Shown here: one piece after another, positions 24,169 through 35,077 of the stretch
Position numbering within the stretch: position 1 is the stretch's first letter
How the letters are laid out: every line of letters starts with the position of its first letter
Position numbers and translations under genes: made by a program
Source: Lonicera japonica
Taxonomy: Eukaryota > Streptophyta > Magnoliopsida > Dipsacales > Caprifoliaceae
Direction: 5' to 3'
Length of the DNA: 64,000 nucleotides
NCBI GenBank assembly: GCA_021464415.1
Contig: CM038468.1
Coordinates: 29,438,969 to 29,502,968, forward strand
The notes under the pieces: generated by a model
What the model was told of the DNA's origin: nothing
Databases searched by the model: none
Seen by the model: the letters and a program-made list of their open reading frames with translations, nothing else

Positions 24169-25813
24169 TGTAGACACCCCGATCCGTGACCCCCGCAAGA
24201 ACCCTAACGACCTCCGAGAACTACTATTTTGGGTCCAGGACCCACCCGAGGACCCGGTACTACACTAGGTGGGTTTGTTGGCCAACAAACATATTTTTTA
24301 GAGAGATTGTCGCACGACATATCACATTGTCGCGCGACAATCCCTGATATGTCGCGCGACAATCATGTCTTGTCGCGCGACGAACCCCTCTGCACCCGAC
24401 CAACCACTTTCTGACACATCACAGTGTCAGGACCCATCACTTCAGCCGCTTGTCGCGCGACAAACCCACTATGTCGCGCGACAATCCCTCTCTGCACCCG
24501 ACCAACCACTTTCTGACACATCACAGTGTCAGGACCCATCACTTCAGCCGATTGTCGCGCGACAAACAGATATGTCGCGCGACATTCTCCTTTTTTAAGG
24601 AAATGTCGCGCGACAATCTCTCCCGAGCAGTATAAATAGGCCAACACCCCCAAGGGTTGAAGGAGGCAATTAGAATCCGAGAATTTGGGGCTTTAGATCT
24701 GATTTTTGTCAAGCATTTCTTTACTATTATCTTATTTCTGAAGAATTCTCGAATCTATTTTTAACACTCGACGTGTTCCGTTTCTGGAATCGATTTCTCG
24801 GAAATATCTGAAGAAAGAGAAGATTACTATCGCCAGAGATCCCTCTGCCGTATTATATTTTCTTTCTTATTATTATTCTCGTCGGGAAGGTAAAGAAAGT
24901 CCCTTCTAGTATTTAAAATTAGATATCTGTGTACTTGTTTTACTTCTGTTATTCTGTCCACGTTTTATTTGAATAAACTTATTGTCAAGTTCCCAATAGT
25001 CTACCGTTTTCAAAACAAAAGGCCCTGATAAAACTACTTTTAAAACTAGAAGAGTAAGTACATTATCGTCCGGATAAACCGTGTTTTCAAAACCCCGGAC
25101 CGATAAAGACTTATCTAGGAATTAAAATCCACATATCCTGTCTTTTTCATAGACTGCGACGTGTCTGATAAACTCTCCTCAAAGAGTTCAAATTCCATAT
25201 TGAATTAGTCCCGACATAAAGATCCGAACCTTTTTCAGAATAATCACAACTCGAGAAAACCGTCATTATCTGAGGAAATAATACGGAACACTCTTTCAAA
25301 AATAAAAGGTTTTTGTCATTTGTCATTTACATCTTTTAAATACAAAAACGTCGGATCTCGGAACACAAAGGTTTTCATCCCTTTCCCCGTTTTCCCAAAT
25401 TAGGGTTTTTCTTCATTTAGAAAGTAGTAGACTGTCGGTAAAAGCATCCAAGTTTTTCAACATAGAATAAACATATAAGACCACTAGAGACCGAAAGGGC
25501 GGAATGGGTGCTTAACACCTTCCCAAACCGTAATATAGTTCCCGAACCCTATAGAATCCTGGTTTCGTAGACAAACGTGTAAAGAAAGGCTTATCTGTAG
25601 CCTTCCCTCTTACACAATCATTTTGTCCGTTTTCTCGTAAAACGTACTGGCGACTCTGAACGAACCCTCTTGCATCTAGAAATAGGATAGAGGGACACCC
25701 GATATGAATTATCAACACATAGAAGCAAATGGAACAACGGAATCCTCTCCGACGTTTCAGACGCCCACCAACGAGGGGTTGAGACCCGGGGGTCGCATTT
25801 GCGGATTCTCACA
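24169..25813 (+). repeat. 5' LTR of the Tat element
   Basis: Starts TGTAGACACCCC, ends GATTCTCACA. The U3 part has an array of CG-rich palindromes and a TATA box at 24631. A 102 bp tandem duplication within U3 (about 24383-24586) carries two palindromes and a CTGACAC...GTGTCAG inverted repeat in each copy. Confidence 0.95.
24308..24637 (+). promoter_or_regulatory. LTR promoter: nine TGTCGCGCGACA palindromes plus TATA box
   Basis: Perfect copies start at 24328, 24350, 24451, 24472, 24553, 24573 and 24604; single-mismatch copies start at 24308 and 24371. TATAAATA at 24631 follows the last copy by 16 bases. Each palindrome holds three CpG steps, so occupancy could depend on DNA methylation. The same palindrome marks both antisense promoters of this element. 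Confidence 0.85.
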
Positions 25814-25834
25814 GTGGCGACTCTGCTGGGGACA
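25814..25834 (+). other. primer binding site (tRNA-Arg type)
   Basis: TGGCGACTCTGCTGGGGAC begins one base after the LTR end. It is complementary to a tRNA 3' end ending CAGAGTCGCCA, the tRNA-Arg type known for Tat/Ogre elements. Confidence 0.8.
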
Positions 25835-26565
25835 GTATTAGAAAACTAGACTCTTATATGTGGACCTTTGTTTATCTGTTGAAAACTTGCTTTTACTGCT
25901 TTCCCTACTCATGTTAATTGATTGAGAAGAAACCTTTTTCTAAAAAATGGGAGTTTTTCGAAAAGACGTAATAAAGATAATGATATTTGTGAAACCAACC
26001 TTTCGAACTTTACACGCACTATCACAAATCATGCATTGGTTCTACGAGTGTGAATTTACCCCAAACCCTCGGAAGTATTATAAGTGAGTAGGGAGTTGGC
26101 TTGCTTGGGCCAACATAAACCGAAAGCATTTACTTCCACTCTCCTTGGCCAAGTACGCCCCCGAGGTATATCGAGTGACGAGAACACTCACGTACCCGGG
26201 AAGTATATCAAAAGATTCTTGCACGTACCCGCCCTTGGGGTATATCGCAAGGTCTTGCCAAAAAGGAGGGAGCCTGAAGCCTTAACCGTTCGAACACCTG
26301 CGCTGCATCTAAGATTGAGTCAGTTAAAACACTTGTCATACAGCTGTAGGGGATGTACCACCTTACGGCTTACTTTACCACACCTGTTTTCCGAGGTTTT
26401 CTCTCGACCATTTTTAGTGATTCTTTTGGCAAAAATCGAGTCACATCATAGTCTCCCTTCATCTTCGCCACGTGGTTTCGTCTACAGCCATAAAGCGGCG
26501 TCAGTCTGGAAGGTTGGGCCGGTCGAGATCATACCGGAAGACTAGTAAGACCAAGCATACCTGAA
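25835..26565 (+). other. leader of the Tat element
   Basis: Untranslated leader with repeated ACGTACCCGGGAAGTATATC / CCGAGGTATATCG words. A 153-codon frame (26084-26545) is open but has no recognisable domain. Some Ogre elements carry an extra ORF here, so it is noted but not called as a gene. Confidence 0.5.
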
Positions 26566-29500
26566 ATGGCCGATGGACGAGAGAATCAGGAGACAAATCA
26601 GAGCCTAGCCGAGGCGTCTGCAGTTCAACCGACTTTAGCAGAGATGCACCGTTTGTTGATGACCGTCAGCATGAATTTGGCAAGCCTCACAAGTGAGCAA
26701 CAGAACACCCGGATTCGAATGGAAGAGTTGTCAGCCGAACGGACCGCACCACCCGGGTTTGAGCAACTACCACCGAATCGAGATCCGAATCAAGGGCAAT
26801 CTTCACAAGTACTTCCCCCAATCCAAGGAACCAATCCACCCCAAACGGGCCCCAACATGGCCGGTCCCGTTCAAACCGACCCCAACAATCAGAACCAATG
26901 GGCCCCGGATTCAGGCCCCACATACCAACAACAAGAGCCACCCATTGTCTGGCCACAACCTCAGCAAGGCCTCGATCCCCAATATCAACCATGGCCACAA
27001 GTCCCCGCAAGACCTATCCCACCAGCCCCAATAGCCCCTCCCAATGAGTACCCAGACATCAACCGACTCCGGGCAGTATACGCAGAATCGATGATAGCCC
27101 GGGAACAGCCCGATGAGGTGTCAAGAGAGAGCGAAGAAATGAAGAAATTGAAAGAGCAGATGAAGGTTCTGCAAAGAGGTGTTTCTCTGATGAAAGGGGC
27201 AGACGAGATCACAGACATGAACGCCTTTTCCCTCTACCCAGAAGCCAGACTACCTCAAGGATTTAAGCTCCCCTCTATCACCAAATTCACTGGTACTACA
27301 CCCCCCAAAACCCATCTCCAATCCTACATCAGATCCATGCAAGTGTCCGGCTGTGGAGAGCCGGAGCTGGCTCAGGCTTTTCACATGACTCTCACGGGGG
27401 CAGCCCTGAGATGGTTCTTCGACCTAGAGAAACACCACACGAAAACTTGGGGGGATATCGTCAAAGAATTCATGACCAAGTACGGGTCCAACGAGAATTT
27501 GGAAATTACCCGTAAACACCTGGAAATGGCCAAGCAAGGCGAGAAAGAAAGCTTCAGCGACTTTGTCACCCGCTGGAGGGAAATGGCATCCCAAATGTCC
27601 AAACGGCCCGACGAAGAAGAGCAGTTAGAAATCATACAGAAGAATTTTACTCCAGCTGTATTGAACTGCATGGGAAAGCATGTATTCCCACACTTCAGAG
27701 CCCTGTTGAGTATGGGGTCACAGGTAGAGGAAGAATTGGCCAGAAAGGCGGACACGGATACCAAGAAGGCCTCTTACACTGGAAGAAAGACGGCCACTCC
27801 AGCCGTAAACCAACTAAGCTCGTACCCATATCAACAAAACCCATTTCAGCAGTCACCGCAGGTCCCCCCAATGAGTTGGCCTACGCAAGGAGACTCTTCA
27901 AACACCGAGGTCAAGAAAAGGAGAAATTTCTGCACCCTCCCCACTACTCTGGTCAAAAGCCTGGAACTACTCCAAAAGGCCGGACTAGTCACCCCACTCA
28001 ACCCACGCCCTCCACCAAATCCTATTCCCAACACTTGGAGAATGAATGAGAACTGTGCGTACCATCAGGCGGCAGGCCATGACACGGAACGTTGTTTAGC
28101 TCTCCGCCATCGTATTCAGGACCTCATTGAAGCCGGAACCATCCCCGCACCCGGCGGGCCCAATGTTACCAACAACCCCCTCCCCAATCATGCTCCACCT
28201 GCAGGAATTAACGCCTTAACCACTGATGAAGGCTTTGATCCCGTAGGACTCATTCGGGACGATTCAGCCTATAAGGCACCCGTTATGCTATCGGCAAAAG
28301 CACAAGTTGCCCCAGGCCTCAACCCAATAATTGACCAATGGATGGCCAAGATGAACTTCCTACCTGGGCAGGGCTTAGGAAAGACAAATCAGGGGATCTC
28401 GCAACCACTCACCATCAAAACCAATCCTGGGAAAGCTGGGATAGGATGGACCCAGGACAAGAAAAAACAACCATGGAAACCCCGCCCCCCTCATAAGGAG
28501 ACAATCTGTATGACAGAAACCTCCCCCGGGACTTTTAGTTGGTCGGCAGAGCCAGAGTCGTCAGAAACTTCAGAGGGATCAGACCCAACATCCCTTTGGA
28601 TACAACAGATTACCCGCTCAGGAAAGGTATACCAGCCACCACCGATGGATGCCGAAAAATCACCGCCTCCAAAAGAAGTAGGAGAAGACCGAGTACTGGA
28701 ACAGTTGAAGAAAACCCAGGCACACATCACCATTTGGGGCCTCTTGGTTGCCTCCAAACCTCACAGGACCGCTTTCATTAAACTCCTGGATGAGGCTGTC
28801 ATATCGCCGGACTCCACGCCCGAACAACTGCCAAACATGATCGGGTCACTCACAGTCCAAAGAAGTCTGTCATTTTCAGATGAAGACTTGTCTCCGTTGG
28901 GGAGAAAACACAGCCTGGCTCTCCATATCACCGTCCGAACCCGAGGAAAGATCTTGCCACAAGTTCTCATCGACAATGGGTCGACCATAAATGTCTGCCC
29001 CCTAAAGACTGCCAGATGCTTGGGTATCTCAGATTCAGAGCTCTCACCATCCGCTGTAACCGTCAGGGCCTATGATAATACCAGGAGGGCCGTTCTGGGG
29101 TCTCTGGAACTTGATCTCATGGTTGGTCCCGGAAGCTTCCCGGCCGACTTTCAAATCATAGACATTCCTTCCAGTTTTAACCTACTGTTGGGAAGAGCAT
29201 GGCTACACGACATAGGAGCACTCCCCTCCTCCTTGCACCAAAAGATCAAGATACCGTTTGAAGGGAACATAATTACCATCCAAGGAGATCCTGAAAGGAC
29301 CTTGGCGGATATGGAGTTACCAGTTTTGGGAATCGGGAGCCAGAGCACACAGTTAGGAGGCTTTTCTTACGAGCCTCAAGTGCAAACTCTTAGCACCCAG
29401 ACAATCAGGTATCTTCCCCCTGACAATATCCCCGGTCTCAGCACCAAGATTACAAATATGTTGAGAATGATGAAATACTTGCCTGGAGCCGGTCTGGGAA

Positions 29501-29637
29501 TGGGACAACCAGGACTACTTCAAGCATTGGAACCAGTAGCAAGGTACGAGAGGGAAGGTTTGGGGTACCAACACACTGAAGAGGACGATCAACAAAAAAG
29601 GGGTCGAGGGCATCAGTATCGAGTTTCAGCTCTCTGA
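26566..29637 (+). CDS. gag-pro: Tat gag-protease polyprotein
   Basis: 1023 residues, intact. A Pro/Gln-rich N-terminus (about 60-170) precedes a charged helix (DEVSRESEEMKKLKEQMKVL, about 185-205). The retrotransposon gag domain follows at about 235-395 (LRWFFDLEKHHTKTWGDIVK, FSDFVTRWREMASQM). A Cys/His motif lies at about 495 (CAYHQAAGHDTERC). The aspartic protease is near 800 (LIDNGSTINVCP, with DNGS in place of DTGS, common in this lineage). Two G-patch-like segments flank the protease: NFLPGQGLGKTNQGI near 600 and YLPGAGLGMGQ...REGLGY near 970-1002. Gag packages element RNA; the protease cleaves the polyprotein. The start is the first ATG after the leader. It overlaps pol, which is in the +1 frame. 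Confidence 0.93.
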   Translation: MADGRENQETNQSLAEASAVQPTLAEMHRLLMTVSMNLASLTSEQQNTRIRMEELSAERTAPPGFEQLPPNRDPNQGQSSQVLPPIQGTNPPQTGPNMAGPVQTDPNNQNQWAPDSGPTYQQQEPPIVWPQPQQGLDPQYQPWPQVPARPIPPAPIAPPNEYPDINRLRAVYAESMIAREQPDEVSRESEEMKKLKEQMKVLQRGVSLMKGADEITDMNAFSLYPEARLPQGFKLPSITKFTGTTPPKTHLQSYIRSMQVSGCGEPELAQAFHMTLTGAALRWFFDLEKHHTKTWGDIVKEFMTKYGSNENLEITRKHLEMAKQGEKESFSDFVTRWREMASQMSKRPDEEEQLEIIQKNFTPAVLNCMGKHVFPHFRALLSMGSQVEEELARKADTDTKKASYTGRKTATPAVNQLSSYPYQQNPFQQSPQVPPMSWPTQGDSSNTEVKKRRNFCTLPTTLVKSLELLQKAGLVTPLNPRPPPNPIPNTWRMNENCAYHQAAGHDTERCLALRHRIQDLIEAGTIPAPGGPNVTNNPLPNHAPPAGINALTTDEGFDPVGLIRDDSAYKAPVMLSAKAQVAPGLNPIIDQWMAKMNFLPGQGLGKTNQGISQPLTIKTNPGKAGIGWTQDKKKQPWKPRPPHKETICMTETSPGTFSWSAEPESSETSEGSDPTSLWIQQITRSGKVYQPPPMDAEKSPPPKEVGEDRVLEQLKKTQAHITIWGLLVASKPHRTAFIKLLDEAVISPDSTPEQLPNMIGSLTVQRSLSFSDEDLSPLGRKHSLALHITVRTRGKILPQVLIDNGSTINVCPLKTARCLGISDSELSPSAVTVRAYDNTRRAVLGSLELDLMVGPGSFPADFQIIDIPSSFNLLLGRAWLHDIGALPSSLHQKIKIPFEGNIITIQGDPERTLADMELPVLGIGSQSTQLGGFSYEPQVQTLSTQTIRYLPPDNIPGLSTKITNMLRMMKYLPGAGLGMGQPGLLQALEPVARYEREGLGYQHTEEDDQQKRGRGHQYRVSAL

Positions 29638-32600
29638 ACGGGTTCTTTGTCAAAGAAGGAGAGGACTTCCCTTTTGCGGCTTCCAGGAGCCTTGGAGAAA
29701 CAGCGACGGAGAGAACCTTCCTGGGTGGGAAATCTTCTATGAAGAGGACCTATATATCAAAGAAAACACCGTACACAGCTTCGCTACCAAGTTGACAATC
29801 GGGCCGAAGGAAGAAAGTGAAGACATGAAAGGCGAAGAGGAAGAAATGATCGGAGATCTCTTCGACATCATGGCTCTGGGAGATGATGAGCCAGGAGACG
29901 ACCCTGTACACTTGATATACGCTGATCCAGACTACCAAGGGGAAAGGGAAAAGAGCGAAATTGTAAGGGTGAGAGATAAGAGTGAGGGTAAGGATAGGAA
30001 GGAGTCACTCCTAAATGAACTTTTTAAACTTGTACCTGTAAATACTAGTATCAATAAAGAAGAGTCTATTTTGCGTTATCCTGTTATTTTTAATTCTGTA
30101 ATTGCTTATATGGAATTGGAAAGAATGAACGAACACCCTGAACGGGAGGAGCAACGTATACAAAGCGAGGAAGGAGACACTCTTGTGATTAACCTCGGAA
30201 CAGAGGAGGAAAGAAAAGAGGTCCGCATTGGGGCAAGCCTAAGTGGGACAGAGAGAGAAGAATTCACACAAACTCTGAAAGAGTATGTGGATGTCTTCGC
30301 CTGGTCTTATGCAGATATGCCGGGTTTGAACAGTCAGATAGTCATGCACGAAATACACACCAATCCAGAACTTAGGCCCGTCAAACAGAAGCTGAGGAAA
30401 CTTACGCCAGAATGGTCCTTGAAAGTGAAAGAAGAAGTAATGAAACAACTGAGTGTGGGATTCTTACGGGTGATCGAGTACCCCTCGTGGTTAGCCAACA
30501 TCGTGCCTGTTCCAAAGGCTAACGGGAAAGTCCGCATGTGTGTGGATTACCGGGATCTCAATAAAGCTTGTCCAAAGGACGATTTTCCATTGCCCAACAT
30601 CGATTTGATAGTAGATAATACTGCCAACCACGCCCTGAAGTCATTTGTGGATGGTTTTGCCGGATATAACCAGATCAAGATGCACCCGGATCACCAGGAG
30701 AAAACAGCATTTATCACACCATGGGGAACATACTGCTACACCGTTATGCCGTTTGGGCTGAAGAACGCCGGGGCAACATATCAGAGGGCAGCTACGGCTA
30801 TCTTTCACGACATGATTCACAAAGAAGTAGAGGTGTATGTAGACGACATGATAATCAAGTCAAAAGAGAGGGAAGGCCACGTACCAGCCTTGCGAGCCTT
30901 CTTTGATCGGCTCCGCCAGTATCAGATGAGACTCAATCCGCAGAAATGTGTGTTCGGGGTAACCAAAGGAAAACTCCTGGGATATGTCGTCAGTAAGAAA
31001 GGAATCGAGGTGGACCCCGCTAAAGTTCAAGCTATCCAAGACATGCCCGAGCCTCGTACCGAGAGAGAAATCCGGGGTTTTTTGGGTAATCTGCAGTACA
31101 TCAGTAGGTTTATCTCTCAGCTCACTCAAAAGTGCGAACCCATCTTCAAACTCCTGAGGAAGTCTTCAACAGGAGAATGGAACGATCAATGCCAGGAGGC
31201 TTTTGACAAAATCAAAGATTACCTCTCCAAGCCCCCAGTGTTAGCCCCGCCTCAGACCGGACTACCACTAATTCTGTACCTAACCGTCACTGATTCAGCC
31301 GCAGGAGCAATGCTAGCCCAACACCTCACCGATACCCGGAAGGAGCAGGCCATCTATTTCCTCAGCAAAAAGCTATCCCCATTTGAGATAAACTACACAC
31401 CATTGGAAAAATCGTGTACCGCTCTCGTCTGGGTAACACAGAAACTACGGCACTACATGCTAGTTTTTCCAGTCATCCTGGCATCACGGATTGATCCGTT
31501 GAAATACCTCTTCGAGAAACCGGCTCTCTCGAATCGAATGGCAAAATGGTTATTTCTACTCTCCGAATTCGACATCACCTACATGACCCAGAAGGCAGTC
31601 AAAGGCAAGATCATAGCTGATTACCTGGCCCACAATCCGATATTGGGAGACATGATAGAAGAAGCCGAATTCCCGGACGAAACCATCATGAACGTCGAGA
31701 TCAATGAAGACTGGAGGTTGTACTTTGACGGGGCCGCCAATCGGAACGGAAACGGGATAGGCATCCTGTTAGTCTCTCCAGACCAAACTCACTCCCCGGT
31801 ATCATATCGACTGGACTTCTTCTGCACCAACAATATGGCCGAATATGAAGCCTGCATACTCGGGTTAGAGATCGCTTTTCAAAAGGGTATAAGGAGGATA
31901 CAGGTATACGGAGATTCAGCACTAGTGGTCCATCAAGTTCTGAAGGAATGGAAGATCAGAGATGAGAAATTGGTCCCTTACCTCGCCCGACTAGAAGAAG
32001 TCGCAGGAAGGTTCGAGCGTGTGGAGTTTTACTATATCCCCAGGTCCCAGAACAGTTTTGCTGACGCATTGGCAACCCTGGCATCTATGATCGATATTCC
32101 GGAGGGGATGGAAGAAATAACCCTCACGGTACAAAAGAAATCAGGACCCGCGCACTGCATGACCCTTGAGGTGGAAATTGAAAAAGACGGTGACTCAACC
32201 GTTTGGTTTTATGATATCTGGAACCTGCTGAAGAACCATCAGTATCCCGAGAAAGCAGACAAGAGAACACGGGTCACACTCAGGAGACTAGCATCAGGAT
32301 TCATACTCTGTGCCGGAAGATTATATAAGAGGAACTACGACGGGACTCATCTTCAATGTCTCACCGAAGAAGAATCAGTTAGAATGATGGATCAGATACA
32401 TGGGGGCGATTGCGGACCTCATATGAGCGGGCATACGCTTGCCCGCAAGATCATCAGGCAAGGGTATTTCTGGTCTACCCTACAAACTGACTGCGCTGAT
32501 CATGTACGCCGTTGTCACAAATGCCAAATTTATGCTAAGTCCCAGAAGCTTCCTCCAAAAGAGTTGTACAACATGACTGCTCCCTGGCCTTTTTCAGCCC

Positions 32601-33447
32601 GGGAATTGACGTCATTGGGAAAGTCTCACCCAAAGCCAGCAACGGCCATGAATTCATACTAGTAGCCATCGACTACTTCACCAAATGGGTGGAAGCCGAA
32701 TCTTACCAAACCCTGGATGCCAGGAAAGTTGCCCGATTCATCAAAAGGAATATTGTCTGCCGATATGGGGTCCCACACGAGATCATCTCAGATAACGGCA
32801 CCCACTTCGAAGGAGAAGCTAATACAGTCATGGAGGAATACGGTATCACCCGACACAAATCTTCGCCATATAGACCACAAACCAATGGGGCAGTTGAAGC
32901 CGCCAACAAGAATTTGAAGAATATCCTAAGCAAGATGACCGACACCTGCCGGGACTGGCCGGAGAAATTACCATATGCATTGTGGGGATACCGCACCACC
33001 GAAAGGGTCTCTACCGGGGCAACCCCGTTCTCGCTTACATACGGGATGGAAGCAGTCCTCCCTGTCGAGTTAGAGGTCCCTTCCCTCAGAGTAATGCTAG
33101 AGAATCAGGTCAATGAACTGGAGTGGGTCCAGGCACGTTATAACGAGCTAGCCTTACTAGATGAGAAAAGATTGAAAGCCGCATACCACCATCAAGGATA
33201 TCAGAAGAGAATCGCTCGAGCATTTAACCAGAGAGTGAGGACTCGGGGTATCACTGAAAATGACATCGTGTTGAAAGAAATTCGAGAGCCAGCCAGAGAT
33301 CCGAGGGGAAAGTTCGGGCAGAAGTGGACAGGGCCGTATATCGTCAAAGAAATCAATACAGGGGGCGCCACTATACTCACTGACCTAGACGGGCAGTTAC
33401 TACATTCACCAGTCAACATGGACCGACTGAAGAAGTATTATCAATAA
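29540..33447 (+). CDS. pol: Tat pol: RT, RNase H, archaeal-type RNase H, integrase, with one frameshift
   Basis: The frame is open from just after a stop at 29537 and overlaps gag-pro by 98 bases in the +1 frame, so expression needs a frameshift, splice or reinitiation. RT: RMCVDYRDLNKACPKDDFPLP, FMPFGL-type PFGLKNAGATYQR and YVDD at 30836-30847. RNase H: LYLTVTDSAAGAML. Second RNase H near 31712: WRLYFDGAANRNGNG, NNMAEYEACILGL, YGDSALV, a Tat hallmark. The integrase zinc domain has H-H-C-C (GHTLARKIIRQGY, CADHVRRCHKC). At 32601-32603 one G is missing from a GGG run, so the frame shifts and ends at 32662. The integrase core continues in the next frame (VAIDYFTKWVEAE, SDNGTHFEGE, GAVEAANKNLK) to 33447. 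One added base gives a full-length frame. The catalytic D-D-E is complete. Confidence 0.9.
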
Positions 33448-33675
33448 GCACGACATGTATAAGAACTACGTAAACCTGAGCCCCAACTCGAATATTGTAT
33501 TTTCTGGAAAAAATCAAAAAGGGGGGGAACGTAGGCAACCTGAGAAGTGACTTCAGGCCCGGTTTAAAGCTTTGTAAAGAAATTTATTTCTCATAAAAAG
33601 TCCCTTCATATATTATTAAAGAGGTGGTTCAGAACACCGAGAGTTACAAAGGAAGTACAGCATACAAAGAAGAAA
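33448..33675. other. convergent 3' ends of pol and the antisense DUF7745 gene
   Basis: Short region between two stop codons on opposite strands, including a GGGGGGG-containing stretch near 33524. Transcripts from both sides would end or overlap here. Confidence 0.5.
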
Positions 33676-34931
33676 CTAATCCCTAGGGGTTGGCCACACT
33701 GGGTCCTCAGCGGCCAAATCAATTCGAGCCTCATCCAAAATCTGGTACGCAAAGACAATGCCATCCTCTGTAGGCTCAGAATCCATGAATCGGAACCACT
33801 CCATTTGAAAGGGGTCATCAATCAGCTCTCCTTCTAGAGATTGCCAGCAATAGCGGATAATGTCAGCCCGGAGGGGCCTGGAAATACCAAAACGGGCATA
33901 GTTAAACTGACGAGTCAGTCGAGCACGCCACATCCTCTCTACCAATAAAGAAACATGTGGGGTCACAAATTTAGACTCAGAAGAGAAGTTGTTCAGACCA
34001 AGGGGAACCTCCTGAGGAATGTTAAACTGCCGAAGAAGACGCCCAGGGAGGTAAAAGGAAGTAAACCAGAGCCCGCGGAGCCGAACGTAGTTCTGACCCC
34101 CAGTACTAAGTACCATCGCCCTCAGCTTCCACCAAGGAATGTTCCACCGGATAGCCCGAAAGTTCTCCGAAAACCACACCGTCCAATCAGAGGAAGACAT
34201 GGTCAAAGCACCAAAGAGAGGCCGATGGAAGAAATGAGTCGGATTGTCGAGCCGAACTCCGCTGAAACCCACCGATCGAAAGCGCTCTAGCAGCCACATG
34301 TATAGCAGACGCGGGCTCCCCCGGAAGAAGGGCGAGGCCCCCGTTGAACATCATCAAGACCATTCAAGGTCTCTGCAAGAATGATCGGCACTATAGACTC
34401 CCCATTTCTAGCCTGGTAAATCAGACTCAAGATAGTCGGATCAACACGGGAAGAACCTGTCACCAGCAGCATATCAGAAACCAGGCAAATCAGGGCCGCT
34501 GCAGTACGCCCCACGCCGTAAGAGGCCCTATCTTCATAACGATGAAAGAACCTCACCATTTTGTGGAGGTCAAGGAGACCGTCGACAATGAAACCATCGC
34601 AGGCCGCTTGGGGAATGGCTAACAGAGCAATTAGCATGTCGCGGGGACCGATTCCTTCTATAGGAACTGCCATCGGGAGACGAACGTCAGAACGTAACAG
34701 CCAGGAGAACTCCTCATAGGTTGGGCAGAGCTCATCTAGTCCAAAACGGAAGAGATGGTCCGCAGGACTCCAGAAATACAAGGCACCTAAAAGAAAGGAG
34801 AAATCTACAGGACGATGGCACCAGCCCGCCAAAGGACTGAATGCACCAAAGTTCAAACCATTTTCAGAAGATATCAGAGCATCTCGAGCTTTAACATAAG
34901 AAAAATCAGAGTTGGTACGGTAGGAAGACAT
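33676..34931 (-). pseudogene. antisense DUF7745 protein gene, one-base frameshift
   Basis: Intronless. The upstream frame (34931 to about 34340) has FLLGALYFWSPADHLFRFGLD, ELCPTYEEFSWLL and IILAETLNGLDDVQRG. The downstream frame (about 34336 to 33676) continues SPFFRGSPRLLYMWLLERF, FRAIRWNIPWW, LLRQFNIPQEVPLG and VERMWRARLTRQF. These follow the layout I know for DUF7745, a plant family of unknown function found alone and in retroelements. The break sits in a run of five G (plus 34338-34342, read as C): one more G gives a 419-codon frame. Because the LTRs look identical, this may be a sequencing homopolymer error. It has its own TATA box and three palindromes upstream (34968-35077). It could be a DNA-binding or silencing-related factor, but that is unproven. 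Confidence 0.75.
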
Positions 34932-34967
34932 TTTGGAGAGGCGTGGATGAAGGAAGGAAGATGGGTG

Positions 34968-35077
34968 TATTTATAGCAAAAAAGAGGGTCCTGTACCTGT
35001 TTGTCGCGCGACAAACCCATTTTCAGGGGGAAGTGTCGCGCGACAAACCCATGACCAGGAGGGATTGTCGCGCGACA
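34968..35077 (-). promoter_or_regulatory. promoter of the antisense DUF7745 gene: TATA plus three TGTCGCGCGACA
   Basis: On the minus strand TATAAATA (34975-34968) lies 37 bases before the ATG at 34931. Three perfect palindromes start at 35002, 35034 and 35066 (plus coordinates), each followed on the plus strand by AACCCA(T). Spacing and TATA position mirror the LTR promoter. Confidence 0.8.

Noticed and set aside
24308..24615. Regularly spaced short repeats that might suggest a CRISPR array
   Set aside because: Spacing is irregular, the repeats are 12 bp palindromes, part is a 102 bp duplication, and the context is a plant LTR.
20868..24615. Shared TGTCGC half-site between CACTA subterminal words and the Tat palindrome
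   Set aside because: The CACTA word is TATGTCGC(C/T)TAAG and lacks the palindromic CGCGAC half. The overlap of six bases is probably chance.
24229..24653. ORFs within the Tat LTR U3
   Set aside because: They overlap the palindrome array upstream of the TATA box and recur in the other LTR. They are not expected to be translated.
26084..26545. 153-codon ORF in the Tat leader
   Set aside because: No domain, odd composition, and located in the 5' leader. Ogre elements can have an extra ORF here, but nothing supports this one.
29638..29791. Intron between gag-pro and pol as in Ogre
   Set aside because: The pol frame is open through this stretch and overlaps gag-pro, so no intron is needed. Splicing was not excluded, only not supported.
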